Notes under the pieces: generated by a model
Told to the model about the DNA's origin: nothing
What the model saw: only the letters and a program-made list of their open reading frames with translations
Databases searched by the model: none
NCBI RefSeq assembly: GCF_000260795.1
Contig: NZ_AJGU01000004.1
Location: 1 to 64,000 of the forward strand
Direction of reading: 5' to 3'
Source of the DNA: Treponema sp. JC4
Lineage (GTDB): Bacteria; Spirochaetota; Spirochaetia; Treponematales; Treponemataceae
Length of the DNA stretch: 64,000 bases
Shown: positions 33,464 through 43,900 of the stretch, in pieces
How positions within the stretch are numbered: position 1 is the stretch's first letter
Layout of the letters: each line of letters begins with the position of its first letter
Position numbers and translations under genes: made by a program

Positions 33464-35420
33464 AATACTTTTTTACATTATTTCAGCGCTCTATCCGGTA
33501 GTTATCTTTACTTTTCTTGTGATTTTTAAATTACCGGTAAGAATTATTTCTCTTTGCGTGATAGTTCTTGCGCTGGCTTTCTTTTTGAGTTCTACCGGGG
33601 AAGTCAGCAAAAGGGCTTCGTCTTTTTCTATTAAACCACTAATTACGGCAAGCCTTTTGATGGCGGCGGGAATCGCCTGCTTTTTAACTAATCAGACGGT
33701 TTTTCTGCGCATGTATGCCCTTGTAATCAGCGTCATGATGCTTGTAATGTTTGGTTCAACCCTGATTTTTCCTCCCAATATAATATATCGTTTTGCCTGC
33801 CTCTCTGACCGCAGCATTCCCTCTTCGCTGGAGCATAAGGAAGTGGAACATTATTGCCGTAACGTTTGCATTGTCTGGTGCATTTTTTTTATTGTAAACG
33901 GCAGCATTTCTTTCTATACGGCCTTTTTTTCAAGCGAGCAGGTCTGGGTCCTTTATAACGGGGGAATTTCTTACATTTTAATGGGGCTTTTATTTGGAAT
34001 TGAGTTTATAATAAGAAAGGGAGTAAATAAAAAAATGTCAAAAACACATCCAATCACGAAATTTAACGCTTCATCTTTCAGCGATGATCACATCATCAGT
34101 TTTGAAGGAAAATGGAGCGATAAAAAATATAAAACCTGGCTTGATTTTTTGAAGGCGACTGCAAAAATGAGGGCTTTTATTGGATCCAGTCCTGCAGAAA
34201 AGTGGATTTTGCACTGCGAGGATTACTGGCTTTTTACTGTAACTTTTGTGGCCCTGCTTCAGTGTAAAAAAACTATCCTTTTGACCCAGAATATTACCGA
34301 AGGATTTTTGAAGGAAATCTGGACAGACGAAATCGGATTTTTTACAGATCAGAAGGTTTCCGGGGCAGAAGATATCCGTGAAATTCTTAAGGCCAGCGCT
34401 CAGCCTGAAGACAGAGAAATCAGAAATACCCCTATAATTGATGCAGACAGCACAAAAATCATTATGTTTACCTCGGGAAGTACCGGTAAGCCTAAGGGTG
34501 TTGAGCAGCGAATGACCGAGTTTGAACTTGATAATGCCTTTATCATTTCAAAGTGGGGCGAAGAGTTTTTGAGTAGAAAGCTTGTTGCCACTGTAAGCCA
34601 GCATCATATTTACGGTTTTTTGTTTACGGTTTCCCTTCCGTTTACTCTTGGAGTTCCTGTCCGACGTAAGCGCATTGAATTCCCGGAAGAATTTGCAACT
34701 CTCAATGATGATAAATATATGATTATTGCGACCCCTGCCTTCTTAAAGCGTAGCGTAGAAATTGAGGGAAAACTCCCGCTTAATGATTCTTTCATTTTCA
34801 CCAGCGGCGGACTTTTAACCTACGAAGTTGCAGAAAAATCTGCCCGTACTTTTGGCTTCTGGCCGGTTGAAGTTTATGGTTCTACAGAAACCAGCGGAAT
34901 TGCCTGGAGACGCAGTAAAAACGGCCAGGAATGGACTCCTTTTGATAATGCAAAAATCTGGCTTGGCGATGACGGCTGTCTCCGCATTATTTCTCCATAT
35001 ATCAAAAATCCTGAAGGCTTTGCAACTGCCGACCTTGCAGAAATGCTGCCAGACGGACGCTTCCTGCTTAAAGGCCGCAGCGATTCCATTGTAAAAATAG
35101 AAGAAAAACGCATTTCCATGACGGAAGTTGAAAACCGTATTCTTGACAGCGGACTTGTAAGCGACGTAAAGGTTATTGCCATGGAAGACAGACGCCAGTA
35201 TCTTGCGGCTGCAATTGAACTGAATGCCCAGGGAAAGGCAAAATTTGCAGACTGCAAAAAGCTTGAAATAAACAAATTCTTCCATAAATATCTGATGCAG
35301 TATTTTGAAAATGTCGTAATTCCAAAAAAATGGCGTTTTCTGGATAAATTACCGACAGACGTTCAGGGTAAAAAGCATAAAGAAGATATTAAGGCCTTAT
35401 TTTTACAGAGCGAAGCCTGA
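33447..35420 (+). CDS. fusion of a COG4648-like membrane domain with an acyl-ACP/aryl AMP-ligase
   Basis: The product is about 657 residues from GTG 33447 (TTG 33423 is an alternative). The first 195 or so hold six hydrophobic helices resembling the small COG4648 membrane protein of aryl-polyene clusters. The rest is an adenylate-forming enzyme: P-loop FTSGSTGKPKGVEQ, YGSTETSGIAWR, the hinge LLKGRSDSIVKIEEKRIS and the C-terminal Lys in DVQGKKHKED. It should activate a carboxylic acid with ATP and load it on the neighbouring ACP. The two parts are usually separate adjacent genes; here the frame is continuous, with an internal ATG at 34035 that could also make the ligase alone. Confidence 0.87.
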   Translation: MKKLIKILFYIISALYPVVIFTFLVIFKLPVRIISLCVIVLALAFFLSSTGEVSKRASSFSIKPLITASLLMAAGIACFLTNQTVFLRMYALVISVMMLVMFGSTLIFPPNIIYRFACLSDRSIPSSLEHKEVEHYCRNVCIVWCIFFIVNGSISFYTAFFSSEQVWVLYNGGISYILMGLLFGIEFIIRKGVNKKMSKTHPITKFNASSFSDDHIISFEGKWSDKKYKTWLDFLKATAKMRAFIGSSPAEKWILHCEDYWLFTVTFVALLQCKKTILLTQNITEGFLKEIWTDEIGFFTDQKVSGAEDIREILKASAQPEDREIRNTPIIDADSTKIIMFTSGSTGKPKGVEQRMTEFELDNAFIISKWGEEFLSRKLVATVSQHHIYGFLFTVSLPFTLGVPVRRKRIEFPEEFATLNDDKYMIIATPAFLKRSVEIEGKLPLNDSFIFTSGGLLTYEVAEKSARTFGFWPVEVYGSTETSGIAWRRSKNGQEWTPFDNAKIWLGDDGCLRIISPYIKNPEGFATADLAEMLPDGRFLLKGRSDSIVKIEEKRISMTEVENRILDSGLVSDVKVIAMEDRRQYLAAAIELNAQGKAKFADCKKLEINKFFHKYLMQYFENVVIPKKWRFLDKLPTDVQGKKHKEDIKALFLQSEA

Positions 35421-35503
35421 TTTTTTATAATTAATTGTTAAAAAATCACATAAAAAGATTTCTCTTATATCAAAACATGGTGTAAACTATTTGTTGAGGT
35501 TTT

Positions 35504-37756
35504 ATGGGAAATAAGCTGAATCCGAAGGTCATAAAATATATTTTCACAGCTGTACTTTCTGCGGTTGCCAGTATTCTGATTGTACTTGTTACCTCAACTT
35601 TCTCTAAGAAAATCATGTCCTTTTACCGCAGGAATTCCTTTGAAACGACCAAGTTGATTGCGGATGGTTATGCGGAACTTGCGAATGAAAGGCTTAATAC
35701 TTATTTTGGTGCCCTTGATTCTCTCTATGATGAAGAAATTTTTTCAAAGGGTACTACCCTAGATATTATTTATCACATCAATAAGAATAAGAGTAAAATA
35801 CCGCCGGAATTTCTTGATGTATTTTATTTTGATTTTGAAGGTGTCGCTACCGATATTCACGGAAACACTCAGTATGTTACAGACCGGGCTTACTATAATG
35901 CAATTGTCTATTCAGGCTCAAAAAGCTTTATTACTGCAGCTCAAAGTTCAAAAGTAGACGGCAAGTACATTTTTATGATGGTAAAGGCTGTCTATGATAA
36001 GAATGCAAGGCTAAAAGGCGGCTATGGCTGTGCCGTAGATTTGTATCAGTTTGAAGAAATTTTCCAGAATGCAAATATTATTCAAAAGGGGTCTATCAGT
36101 ATCATTGATAAATACGGAAAATTTATTATCCATAAAAATCATGAGATGATTTCCCATTCTTACCCCCAGGATGATAAGCGTTATATCCGTATTGCTACGA
36201 CAACTCTTGCAAAAAATAAATCCGGAATAGAAAGTTTCCGTGATGAAAATGGAATACCAGTTACTATTTTCTACAGTTATATAAAATCTCCTGGCTGGGT
36301 TCTGTGTTTTACCCTTCCTGATGAAAATATGCTGGTAATTGAACGTAAGCGCCTTCTTATAAATATCATAACAATTCTCTGCTGTGTTATTCTTTTGTTT
36401 ACCCTCTTCTTCGGCGAGTTTATGACAATTGAATTATTCCAGAGAAAATCCCTTATCTTCGTTGATTTTGATCCTCTTACCGGATTGTGGAGTTTGGACC
36501 GCTTTGAGCATGAAGCAGATAAGATGATTGCCCGTCATAAAAAAGCGAAATTCTTCCTGCTTGATATAGATATTCTTGGTTACAAGTTTATCAGTCAGAA
36601 TCATGGGGATGCAGAACTTAAAAAGATATTGAAATTTCTTTCCCGCGAAGTAAAAAAGGTTGCAGATGAAAATCAGGGTGTCTGCTGCCGTGGAGACAGC
36701 GACCATTTCTTTATATTTTTCAAAATTACTTCGGTACAGCAGGCCATGCGCGTATTTAAGATGATTGCAAGAAAGGAATACAATATTACCGATTCCTATA
36801 AAATTCCTTTTGCCCTTAAATTTGGACTTGCCTTTCATCTGCCGGAAGAAAAATATAAGGGAATTTCAACTCACGTTTTGATTAATCAGGCTTCAATTGC
36901 AAAAAAGAACCTTCATAAAGAGGGTGATCTGCTTTATGCAATTTACGATTCAAAATTCCTTAAGCGCATTCAGACGGAATATTTCCTGGAAAGTCAGTCA
37001 GAAAAGGCTCTTGCAAATCATGAATTTTTTGTACTTTATCAGCCAAAAATCAGCCTGAAGAATGAAAAAATTATTGGAGCCGAGGCACTTGTCCGCTGGC
37101 AGCATCCGGAACGGGGTGTAATTCCGCCAAATGATTTTATTCCTCTTTTTGAACGTACAGGCTTTGTTACTAAGGTAGACTTTTTTGTTTATGAAGAAGT
37201 TTTGAAGTTCCTTGATGCCCGCTTACGTGCTGGACATCCTGTAGTTCAGGTCAGCGTAAATATGAGCCGAAACCACAACAAGCCTGAAAAATTCATGGAA
37301 GATTTTCTTGCTGTATTTAATAAATACAATGTTCCTGCAAAATATATTCAGGTTGAAATTATTGAGCGTTCCTTTGCCGAAAACCGTATTCTTGCAGAAA
37401 TTACCACCCGTCTGCATCAAAACGGCTTTACTGTTGCCATGGACGATTTTGGTACCGGCGAAAGTTCCCTTTCCATGCTGACCCAGGTGCCTATTGATGT
37501 TCTTAAATTTGACCGCAGTTTCCTGCTTTCTTCTACAAATGCTAACGGCGAAATTGACAGACGTTCGGCAGCCTTTATTGAATCCTTTATCGGTTTGAGT
37601 AAGCGCCTTGATAAAGAGACCGTTTTTGAAGGGGTTGAAACTGAAAGCCAGCGCGACTTCCTCCGTGTAATCGACTGTGACTGTGTTCAGGGCTATCTCT
37701 ATTCACGTCCTTTGAGTCAGGTGGATTTTGAAAAATTCATTGAAACTCATATTTAA
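35504..37756 (+). CDS. dCache sensor with degenerate GGDEF and intact EAL (c-di-GMP phosphodiesterase)
   Basis: The 750-residue product has a membrane helix (about 13-33), a Cache-type extracytoplasmic domain (about 40-285), a second helix (about 288-310), a GGDEF-like domain (about 325-485) and an EAL domain (about 500-745). The GGDEF active site reads RGDSDHF instead of GG(D/E)EF, so cyclase activity is probably lost. The EAL domain keeps EALVRW, SVNMS, EIIERS, MDDFGTG, LKFDRSF, EGVETESQ and QGYLYSRP, so it should cleave c-di-GMP. TGAGG lies before the ATG. It stands alone, probably tuning motility or attachment to a chemical signal. Confidence 0.92.
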   Translation: MGNKLNPKVIKYIFTAVLSAVASILIVLVTSTFSKKIMSFYRRNSFETTKLIADGYAELANERLNTYFGALDSLYDEEIFSKGTTLDIIYHINKNKSKIPPEFLDVFYFDFEGVATDIHGNTQYVTDRAYYNAIVYSGSKSFITAAQSSKVDGKYIFMMVKAVYDKNARLKGGYGCAVDLYQFEEIFQNANIIQKGSISIIDKYGKFIIHKNHEMISHSYPQDDKRYIRIATTTLAKNKSGIESFRDENGIPVTIFYSYIKSPGWVLCFTLPDENMLVIERKRLLINIITILCCVILLFTLFFGEFMTIELFQRKSLIFVDFDPLTGLWSLDRFEHEADKMIARHKKAKFFLLDIDILGYKFISQNHGDAELKKILKFLSREVKKVADENQGVCCRGDSDHFFIFFKITSVQQAMRVFKMIARKEYNITDSYKIPFALKFGLAFHLPEEKYKGISTHVLINQASIAKKNLHKEGDLLYAIYDSKFLKRIQTEYFLESQSEKALANHEFFVLYQPKISLKNEKIIGAEALVRWQHPERGVIPPNDFIPLFERTGFVTKVDFFVYEEVLKFLDARLRAGHPVVQVSVNMSRNHNKPEKFMEDFLAVFNKYNVPAKYIQVEIIERSFAENRILAEITTRLHQNGFTVAMDDFGTGESSLSMLTQVPIDVLKFDRSFLLSSTNANGEIDRRSAAFIESFIGLSKRLDKETVFEGVETESQRDFLRVIDCDCVQGYLYSRPLSQVDFEKFIETHI

Positions 37757-37799
37757 TATTTGACGGATTTACATTTCTGCCTCATAATTAGTGATATTA

Positions 37800-37838
37800 A
37801 TCAACACGTGTAAATTATTGTTTATAATCTGGAGGATT
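37800..37838 (+). promoter_or_regulatory. promoter and candidate operator of the galactanase gene
   Basis: A TATAAT (37823-37828) is followed by a GGAGG ribosome-binding site before the ATG at 37840. The perfect palindrome ACACGTGT (37804-37811) overlaps the expected -35 zone. Its CG centre fits a LacI-family operator, but it differs from the site before the GH94-like gene. Confidence 0.45.
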
Positions 37839-37839
37839 T

Positions 37840-39768
37840 ATGAAAAAGATTATTTTTGCTTTTATTTCATCGCTGCTTTTAATTTCACCTTTTTTTGCAA
37901 AGGCTCATCCGGCAGAAGACGCGGTAAAGCAGAATATTATTGTTGAACCTGTAAAAGGCATTACGGAGGATTTTATCCGCGGAGTGGATATCAGTTCGCT
38001 TTCTGATATAGAAAAGGCCGGCGGAAAATTTTATAACGATGACGGCAAAGAAGAAGATTTATTTAAAATTCTAAAAGACCACGGTGTAAACTGGATTCGC
38101 CTTAGGGTCTGGAATAATCCTGTAAACGGTGGTGGAAGTAACAGCGTAGAAACTGATATCCCCCTTGCAAAAAGAGCCAAAGATGCCGGTTTTAACCTTT
38201 TGATTGATTTCCACTATAGTGATTTCTGGGCAGATCCTGCAAAACAGTATATGCCTGAAGAATGGAAAGGTTTGAATGAAAAGCAACTGAATGCAGCTGT
38301 AGAAACTTTTACCCGTGAATCTCTTAAAAAATTTATTGCTGCCGGTGCCCGTCCTGATATGGTTCAGATTGGAAACGAGCTTAACAACGGATTTATGTGG
38401 CCGCTCGGAAAAATCTGGGGCGATAAGGGAGAAAAGGTCGGCGGTTTTGAAGGCTTTACAAAACTCTTGCAGTCGGCTTCCCGCGGTGTCAGAAGTGCCC
38501 AGGGCTCTCTTTTAGATAAGGTTCTGGGAAAAGACCAGAAAATCAAAATTGTAGTTCATCTTGCAGACGGCTGTGATAACGGACTTTATCACACTGTTTT
38601 TGACCAGGTAACAAAGGCTAAAATTGATTTTGATGTAATCGGTCTTTCTTACTATAACTACTGGCATGGCTCGACTGCCCAGCTTAAGCAGAACATGAAT
38701 GATTTGAGCAAGGTTTATGGAAAAGAGCTTTGCGTTATGGAAACTGCTTATGCCTTTACAGAGGATGACGGGGATGCTCAGGGGAATGTATTCCAGATTT
38801 ACAGCGGCGAAAATGAAGGTTACCTTCCAAGCGTTCAGGGCCAGGCAACAGCAATCCGTGATGTAATGAATGTGGTAGCCGCTGTACCTAATGGACTGGG
38901 CGTTTTCTACTGGGAGCCGGCCTGGATTCCTGTAAAGGGTGCCGGGCTTTCTAAGACAGAAGGCGACACCTGGGAAAATCAGGGAATGTTTGATTTTAAG
39001 GGCCGAGCCCTTCCTTCTCTTTCGGTATGGAATCTTGCAGGCGGTAAAGGCCAGATAAAAAATGCCTGGGGCGGTTCTGCTTCAAATGGAAGCGGCTTTT
39101 TGCCATACGCCCTTGGCGAGCCAATTGAAGTTACAACAACTCCGGGAAAAGAGCCTGAACTTCCAAAATTCGCTAAGGTTTTGTTTACAAATGACAAAGA
39201 AAATAAGATTCAGGTTGTCTGGGAAAAACACGACTGGAAATCAGAGAAAAAAGCCAATGTAGTGTATCTGAAGGGGGTAATCAGCGGTACAGATTTTACT
39301 CCTGTGGCAAAGGTTACTGTAAGCACAAGAGTTAATCTTGTAGAGGATAATTCTTTTGAAAGCGGAAAGCTTGGAAAGTGGACTCTTGATGGTGACCCGG
39401 CTGCCTGCTTTATTGAAGATAATAAAGGAAATGCACACAGCGGAAAGTACACTTATAAATACTGGCTGGGTAAAGGCTTTAAATCAACTTTGAGTCAGAC
39501 CTTTACAGGCCTTGAAAATGGAGAATACGAAGCTTCCATCTGGGCTATGGGTGGCGGCGGAGAAAACGAAATCAGTCTTCGGGCGGTTGGTTTTGATGGA
39601 AATAAGCTTGTAAAAACAGAGATTGTAAATACAGGCTGGAAGAACTGGAAGCAGTATAAAATTAAGATTCCTGTAAAAGAAGAAAAACTTACCCTGCAGA
39701 TTTTCCTTGATACAAACAATGGAAACTGGGGAAACTTTGACGATGTGGAGCTTTATAAGGTAGAATAA
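37840..39768 (+). CDS. exported arabinogalactan endo-beta-1,4-galactanase (GH53) with CBM61-like tail
   Basis: The 642-residue product has a signal peptide (1-21) and a GH53 catalytic domain (about 40-420) that cuts beta-1,4-galactan side chains of pectin. The acid/base Glu lies in QIGNELNNG (Glu180) and the nucleophile Glu in VMETAYAF (Glu301); VDISSL, RLRVWNNP and DFHYSDFWADP are family landmarks. A small Ig-like linker domain (about 440-500) precedes a C-terminal CBM61-type galactan-binding module (about 502-642; VEDNSFESGKLGKW, WAMGGGGENEI). No membrane anchor is seen, so it is secreted or periplasmic. A LacI regulator follows 18 bases later. Plant-polymer use points to a gut or rumen habitat. 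Confidence 0.93.
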   Translation: MKKIIFAFISSLLLISPFFAKAHPAEDAVKQNIIVEPVKGITEDFIRGVDISSLSDIEKAGGKFYNDDGKEEDLFKILKDHGVNWIRLRVWNNPVNGGGSNSVETDIPLAKRAKDAGFNLLIDFHYSDFWADPAKQYMPEEWKGLNEKQLNAAVETFTRESLKKFIAAGARPDMVQIGNELNNGFMWPLGKIWGDKGEKVGGFEGFTKLLQSASRGVRSAQGSLLDKVLGKDQKIKIVVHLADGCDNGLYHTVFDQVTKAKIDFDVIGLSYYNYWHGSTAQLKQNMNDLSKVYGKELCVMETAYAFTEDDGDAQGNVFQIYSGENEGYLPSVQGQATAIRDVMNVVAAVPNGLGVFYWEPAWIPVKGAGLSKTEGDTWENQGMFDFKGRALPSLSVWNLAGGKGQIKNAWGGSASNGSGFLPYALGEPIEVTTTPGKEPELPKFAKVLFTNDKENKIQVVWEKHDWKSEKKANVVYLKGVISGTDFTPVAKVTVSTRVNLVEDNSFESGKLGKWTLDGDPAACFIEDNKGNAHSGKYTYKYWLGKGFKSTLSQTFTGLENGEYEASIWAMGGGGENEISLRAVGFDGNKLVKTEIVNTGWKNWKQYKIKIPVKEEKLTLQIFLDTNNGNWGNFDDVELYKVE

Positions 39769-39786
39769 ATCTTATAGAGTTTGCAT

Positions 39787-40788
39787 ATGGAAAATAAACA
39801 GGTTACACAAAACGATGTTGCGCGGGAAGCCGGCGTTACCAGAAGCATGGTAAGTTACGTTATAAACGGAACGGAAGGTCGTTCTGTTGCGCCCGAAACC
39901 CGCCAGCGTATTCTTGAAGTAATTGACCGGCTGGGTTACCGCCCCAACAAGGCGGCTCAGGTTTTGCAGCAGGGGGAAGTTGCTTTTGCTTCCAAGCGGA
40001 TAGGCGTTGTGCTTCGAGACCCTGATATGTTCAGACGGCCTTATTATGCGGAGATTCTGGCTGGAATCCATACTGCTGCCCACGAAAATAATTTTAAAGT
40101 CGCTTTTATCCGCTTTTTTGAAGAGTTTAAAGATCCTGTTTTGTTTAATGAGCTGATTCATGAAGAAGAAATCGGCGGTTTGATTTTGATTGCCACTGAC
40201 CAGTGCATTAAGGGCGCCGAGGATACAAGACTTGTTCAGCGCATGAAAGAACGTATCAAAAAAATTGTCTGCGTGGACTGGAAGTTTGACGGACTTTCAA
40301 GTGTAAGCTTTGACCGCCGCGATGCCGCAAAAAAGGCTGCCGAATATGTCATTCATAAAGGCTACACTGACCTTTCGTATATCGGGGAACTTGATAACCG
40401 TGTAGACGGCATTGAAGATGTGCTTGTTTCAAAGTGTCAGGTTTACGGAGCTTTTGATATGGGCGGCGGATATGAAGCTGTTGCCGAAATACAGAAAAGC
40501 GGTCATCTTCCGCGCGCCATTGTCTGCGGTTCAGATGAAGTTGCCTACGGTGTGCTCTGCCACCTGAATAAGCTCAACATTTCTGTTCCGGCTCAGGTTG
40601 CCGTAATAAGTATAGACGGGCTGGAAACTTCGTCTTACATCACGCCGCCGCTTACTACAGTAAACGTTCAGAAGCAGGGCATGGGCTGTAAGGCGGTAGA
40701 ACTGATTGTGAGCGGCAAGGCAGGTCAGGGCGAGGCAGCTCTGAATCTTGAATTGCCTACAGAATTAATTAAAAGGGTGAGTGCCTAG
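39787..40788 (+). CDS. LacI-family transcriptional regulator of the galactan locus
   Basis: The 333-residue product has the LacI-type DNA-binding domain (TQNDVAREAGVTRSMVSYVINGT; RQRILEVIDRLGYRPNKAAQVL) and a periplasmic-binding-protein-like sensor domain (about 70-330; GSDEVAYGVL, ISIDGLETSSYITPPLTTV). The start is ATG 39787, two codons inside a TTG-initiated frame. It follows the galactanase gene directly and faces the GH94-like gene tail to tail. A LacI-type operator lies in the promoter of that gene, so the three probably form one regulon sensing a galactan fragment. A possible -10 (TATAGA) lies 8 bases before the ATG. Confidence 0.93.
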   Translation: MENKQVTQNDVAREAGVTRSMVSYVINGTEGRSVAPETRQRILEVIDRLGYRPNKAAQVLQQGEVAFASKRIGVVLRDPDMFRRPYYAEILAGIHTAAHENNFKVAFIRFFEEFKDPVLFNELIHEEEIGGLILIATDQCIKGAEDTRLVQRMKERIKKIVCVDWKFDGLSSVSFDRRDAAKKAAEYVIHKGYTDLSYIGELDNRVDGIEDVLVSKCQVYGAFDMGGGYEAVAEIQKSGHLPRAIVCGSDEVAYGVLCHLNKLNISVPAQVAVISIDGLETSSYITPPLTTVNVQKQGMGCKAVELIVSGKAGQGEAALNLELPTELIKRVSA

Positions 40789-40793
40789 TCAAG

Positions 40794-40938
40794 AAAAAAG
40801 CGCTGCGGAGGTTCGTGATTTGCGACGCTTTTTTCGCGATGCGGGGCATACAACGCGTAGACTGCCTACAGAGCAAGCAAAGCTTGCGGCGAGCGAAAAG
40901 CTGGCGGAGCAAATTACGGTTCTCCGCAAAAGCTTTTT
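40794..40938. repeat. GC-rich inverted-repeat-bounded intergenic element
   Basis: The gap between the convergent regulator and GH94-like genes is bounded by AAAAAAGC and GCTTTTTT, with inner arms TGCGGAG and CTCCGCA. The interior is GC-rich with small hairpins (GCAAGCAAAGCTTGC). The outer arms could act as a bidirectional terminator. Relation to the other GC-rich elements is uncertain. Confidence 0.45.
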
Positions 40939-40939
40939 T

Positions 40940-43900
40940 CTAAAACTGCACTTCTATACTCTTAATTAATCCTTCTCGTGCAAATATTGCCTTAGTTTCT
41001 TCCACTGTCAGCTCGTTACCTGCACGCTTGCTTCCGTTTACGCTGATGCTTGCTTTTTCTGCCGAGGCTGCTTTTACACCGCCTTTTCCAAATCTGTAAG
41101 TAACCGGAGTTCCGCACCAGGTAAAGCTCAAAGTGCCGTCTGACCGGATTTCAGAATCTTTAAGAATTACAGGGAGGAAGCTTGCTTTTCCGTCTTCAAG
41201 ACAGAGTCCAAGTTCACCAAAGCGGGTAAGAACTTCTTCTTTTACCTGACCTGTCATACCAGGCTGTTTTGCACCTTGTCCGCTTGGAGTATGTGAATAT
41301 GGATCTGCCGGGAAAGCGCCGTAAAGTTCCGGGCTCTTGTGGTAGCCAAGACCGTCTCTTACTTCGTAGTAAGATTCTGTAAGCTTCTGGGCATTAGCCT
41401 TATCGCCAAGTTTTTCTGCCTTAAAGATATTTTCCTGTACTGCAAGCAGCAGTTTTGAAACCATGTGCCAGTAAATGCTTCCAAGGCCTTCGTAAGCATA
41501 GAAAGTTCCAGAGCGGCCTGTAAACTTCTGATGATTGAAAGTCTTTTCGTAAAGGGCAAGAAGGGCTTCCTGCTCTGAGGCTGTAGGGCGGTTTTCTTCC
41601 TTCTGGGCGGCAATAAAATCCTTAATTACATTAGAATTTCTGAAGGTCGGATTAAAGTGCCAGATATCGTTTACATCTTTTTCCATGTAAAGACTACCAG
41701 TGCGGGAAATCAAAGACTGAAGGTCACTTACATCCACTGCCTTCACGCAGTTTTTGTTCTGGAAGGCTGGCAGTTCCTTGTTTGGATAAAGCATGTAAGA
41801 ATGCTGGCGTTTTTCGTACATGTCACTCTTTTTGAGTGCTTCAAGAAGATTTTCTGCTTCAGCAGGAGAGAGCAGGTCAGAAGAAAGAATTGCAACCTGA
41901 CCTTCAAGCATTGGCTGAAGATAAACGATTTCCATTTTTCCGTCAGCAATTTTTACAGTGTTGTAAGAATGATAAAGTCCATCCTCGCGGCGGTTAGCCT
42001 TAATGGAAAGTTCAATCATCTTGTTGAACTCTGCAAGGGAAGCAAGAAGCTGTGAAACCTGGAGTTTTTCTTCTCCGCCTGAATAGCCCTCTTTGTAAAG
42101 ATCATTTCTTTCTTTTTCAAAAATGCGGCCGGCCTTGTCTGTAAAGGCCTTTCTTTCTTCTGCATTTTCTGCGGCCTTCTTAAGGTCTGCGCCAGTATAA
42201 AGGGCAGTCAGTTCTGTAAGCGCTGTCTTTACAACCTTAGGCAGAGTAACTTCCTTTACACCGCTTTCTTCAAAAATATTATCAAGTAATCTGATATAGC
42301 GGTAGAGGTAACAGAGGGTAACAACCGAAAGTCCGTAACCTGCAAGGGCGTTGTTTGCATCGTTCCATTCTGGACGCTGGGTGTTCAGCCAGATTCCTCC
42401 GCCCGGTACAAGATTAGAGATTTTTGTAATTAAAATCTGCAGGGCTTTTGCGGCAAAGCTTACAAGGGCAGGATTTCCGTCGCCAGCCTGGACAAGTTTT
42501 GCATCTGAACCGCGGCTCTTTGTTTCTTTCTGCAGCTGATTGCTCAGTTCACGGTCAAAGAAGATAGTGTTTCTAGGATCTTTTAAAATTTCATCATAGC
42601 TTTTGATACGGTAAGGCACGTTGGCACTTGTGTAGATTTTTTCATCAAGCGAAGCCATAAGATTTGCCTTATCAGTTTTAAGAAGGAATTCCAGAAGTTT
42701 TGCAAAGTAGATAACCTGATGGTCTCCCCAGTAACCGATAAAGGCCCATGGATTGTTAGGATCAGGAATTTCCCAGTCGATTCCGGCACGGTTGATTTTA
42801 TATGGGTTGAAACCGTCTGCTGTCATTGCGTTCAGGAATTTTACGCACATATTTTTGATGTAAACCGGATAAGACATTGCAAGCGCTTCCCAGTTCTGGA
42901 AGATATCGCGCCAGTTTCCCTCGTAATTCAAAATAGGATTTCCGTCTGTATCGCGCAGTTTAATAGAGAAAATGTTCCATGGACGGCTTGGGTCACCGTG
43001 GCGGCGGCTGAAGGTAAGAGGCATGTATTCAAAGAAGAGGCGGGTTAGCTGAGGATTATCTTGCTTCTTTACAGCGTCAAAAAGTTCTTTATAATCTGCA
43101 TCTGAACCTTTATCCATGAGAGGCTTTACGAGATTCTCTGCTTCTTTTACAAGGCCAGTGTTTCTCTGTTCAATGAAAACGATAAAATCCTTTAATCCGA
43201 TTTTTCCCTGATTGCAGAAAATACCGCCGCGCATAATATTGAACATTACGTTCTGCTGATGATGAACGCAGGCCATTGTGTCGGCAGTTGACTGAAGTCC
43301 GTCTGCATTTGCAAGGTAGTCAGTCATAAGGTCATCAGTCTTTTTGATATCAGCTTCAAGAAGTTTAAGTGCAGCTTTTCTGTCTTTGATTTCTGCCTTG
43401 AGGTTTTCAAGTTTTGCAAGATCAAGATAAGTGTTGAAAACCTGATACCAGTCTGCTTTTTCATCTTTATCAAGAGTCAGATTTTTGCAGATGAAGCAGG
43501 AAGAGCGGGTTCCCTTTGTTACAATCTGAGGATTAAAATCTGCAGTTTTTGGAAGGGAATTGAAGCTAGCAAAGTCGGCAGGAGCACTTGTGTTGAGGAT
43601 AATTTTATCGTCTGTAGAGAACCAGCTTACGTTGGCAAGAAGGCTTTCTGAAGGTTCAGCCTTATCTGTAAGAACTGATGAAAGGGCAAAGAGGGCGATA
43701 TTTCCCTTTTCGTCCAGGTCGGTTTTCTTGTAGGCGTCAAGAAGGCAGCTGTTAGAATTCTGTAAATCTGAGGTTGTGCAGGCAGGCATGATATTCTGTG
43801 CACCGTCAAGAATTGCAAGTTCAACCTTACTTTTTCCAAGATTTTTGATTACAGTTGATTTAACAAGACCAAAGTGGTCAGAAGAAGTCCAGCCGATTCT

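Noticed and set aside
40781-40969. 62-codon frame across the GC-rich gap after the LacI gene
   Set aside because: It lies over inverted repeats, has no ribosome-binding site, and its composition reflects the element, not a protein.
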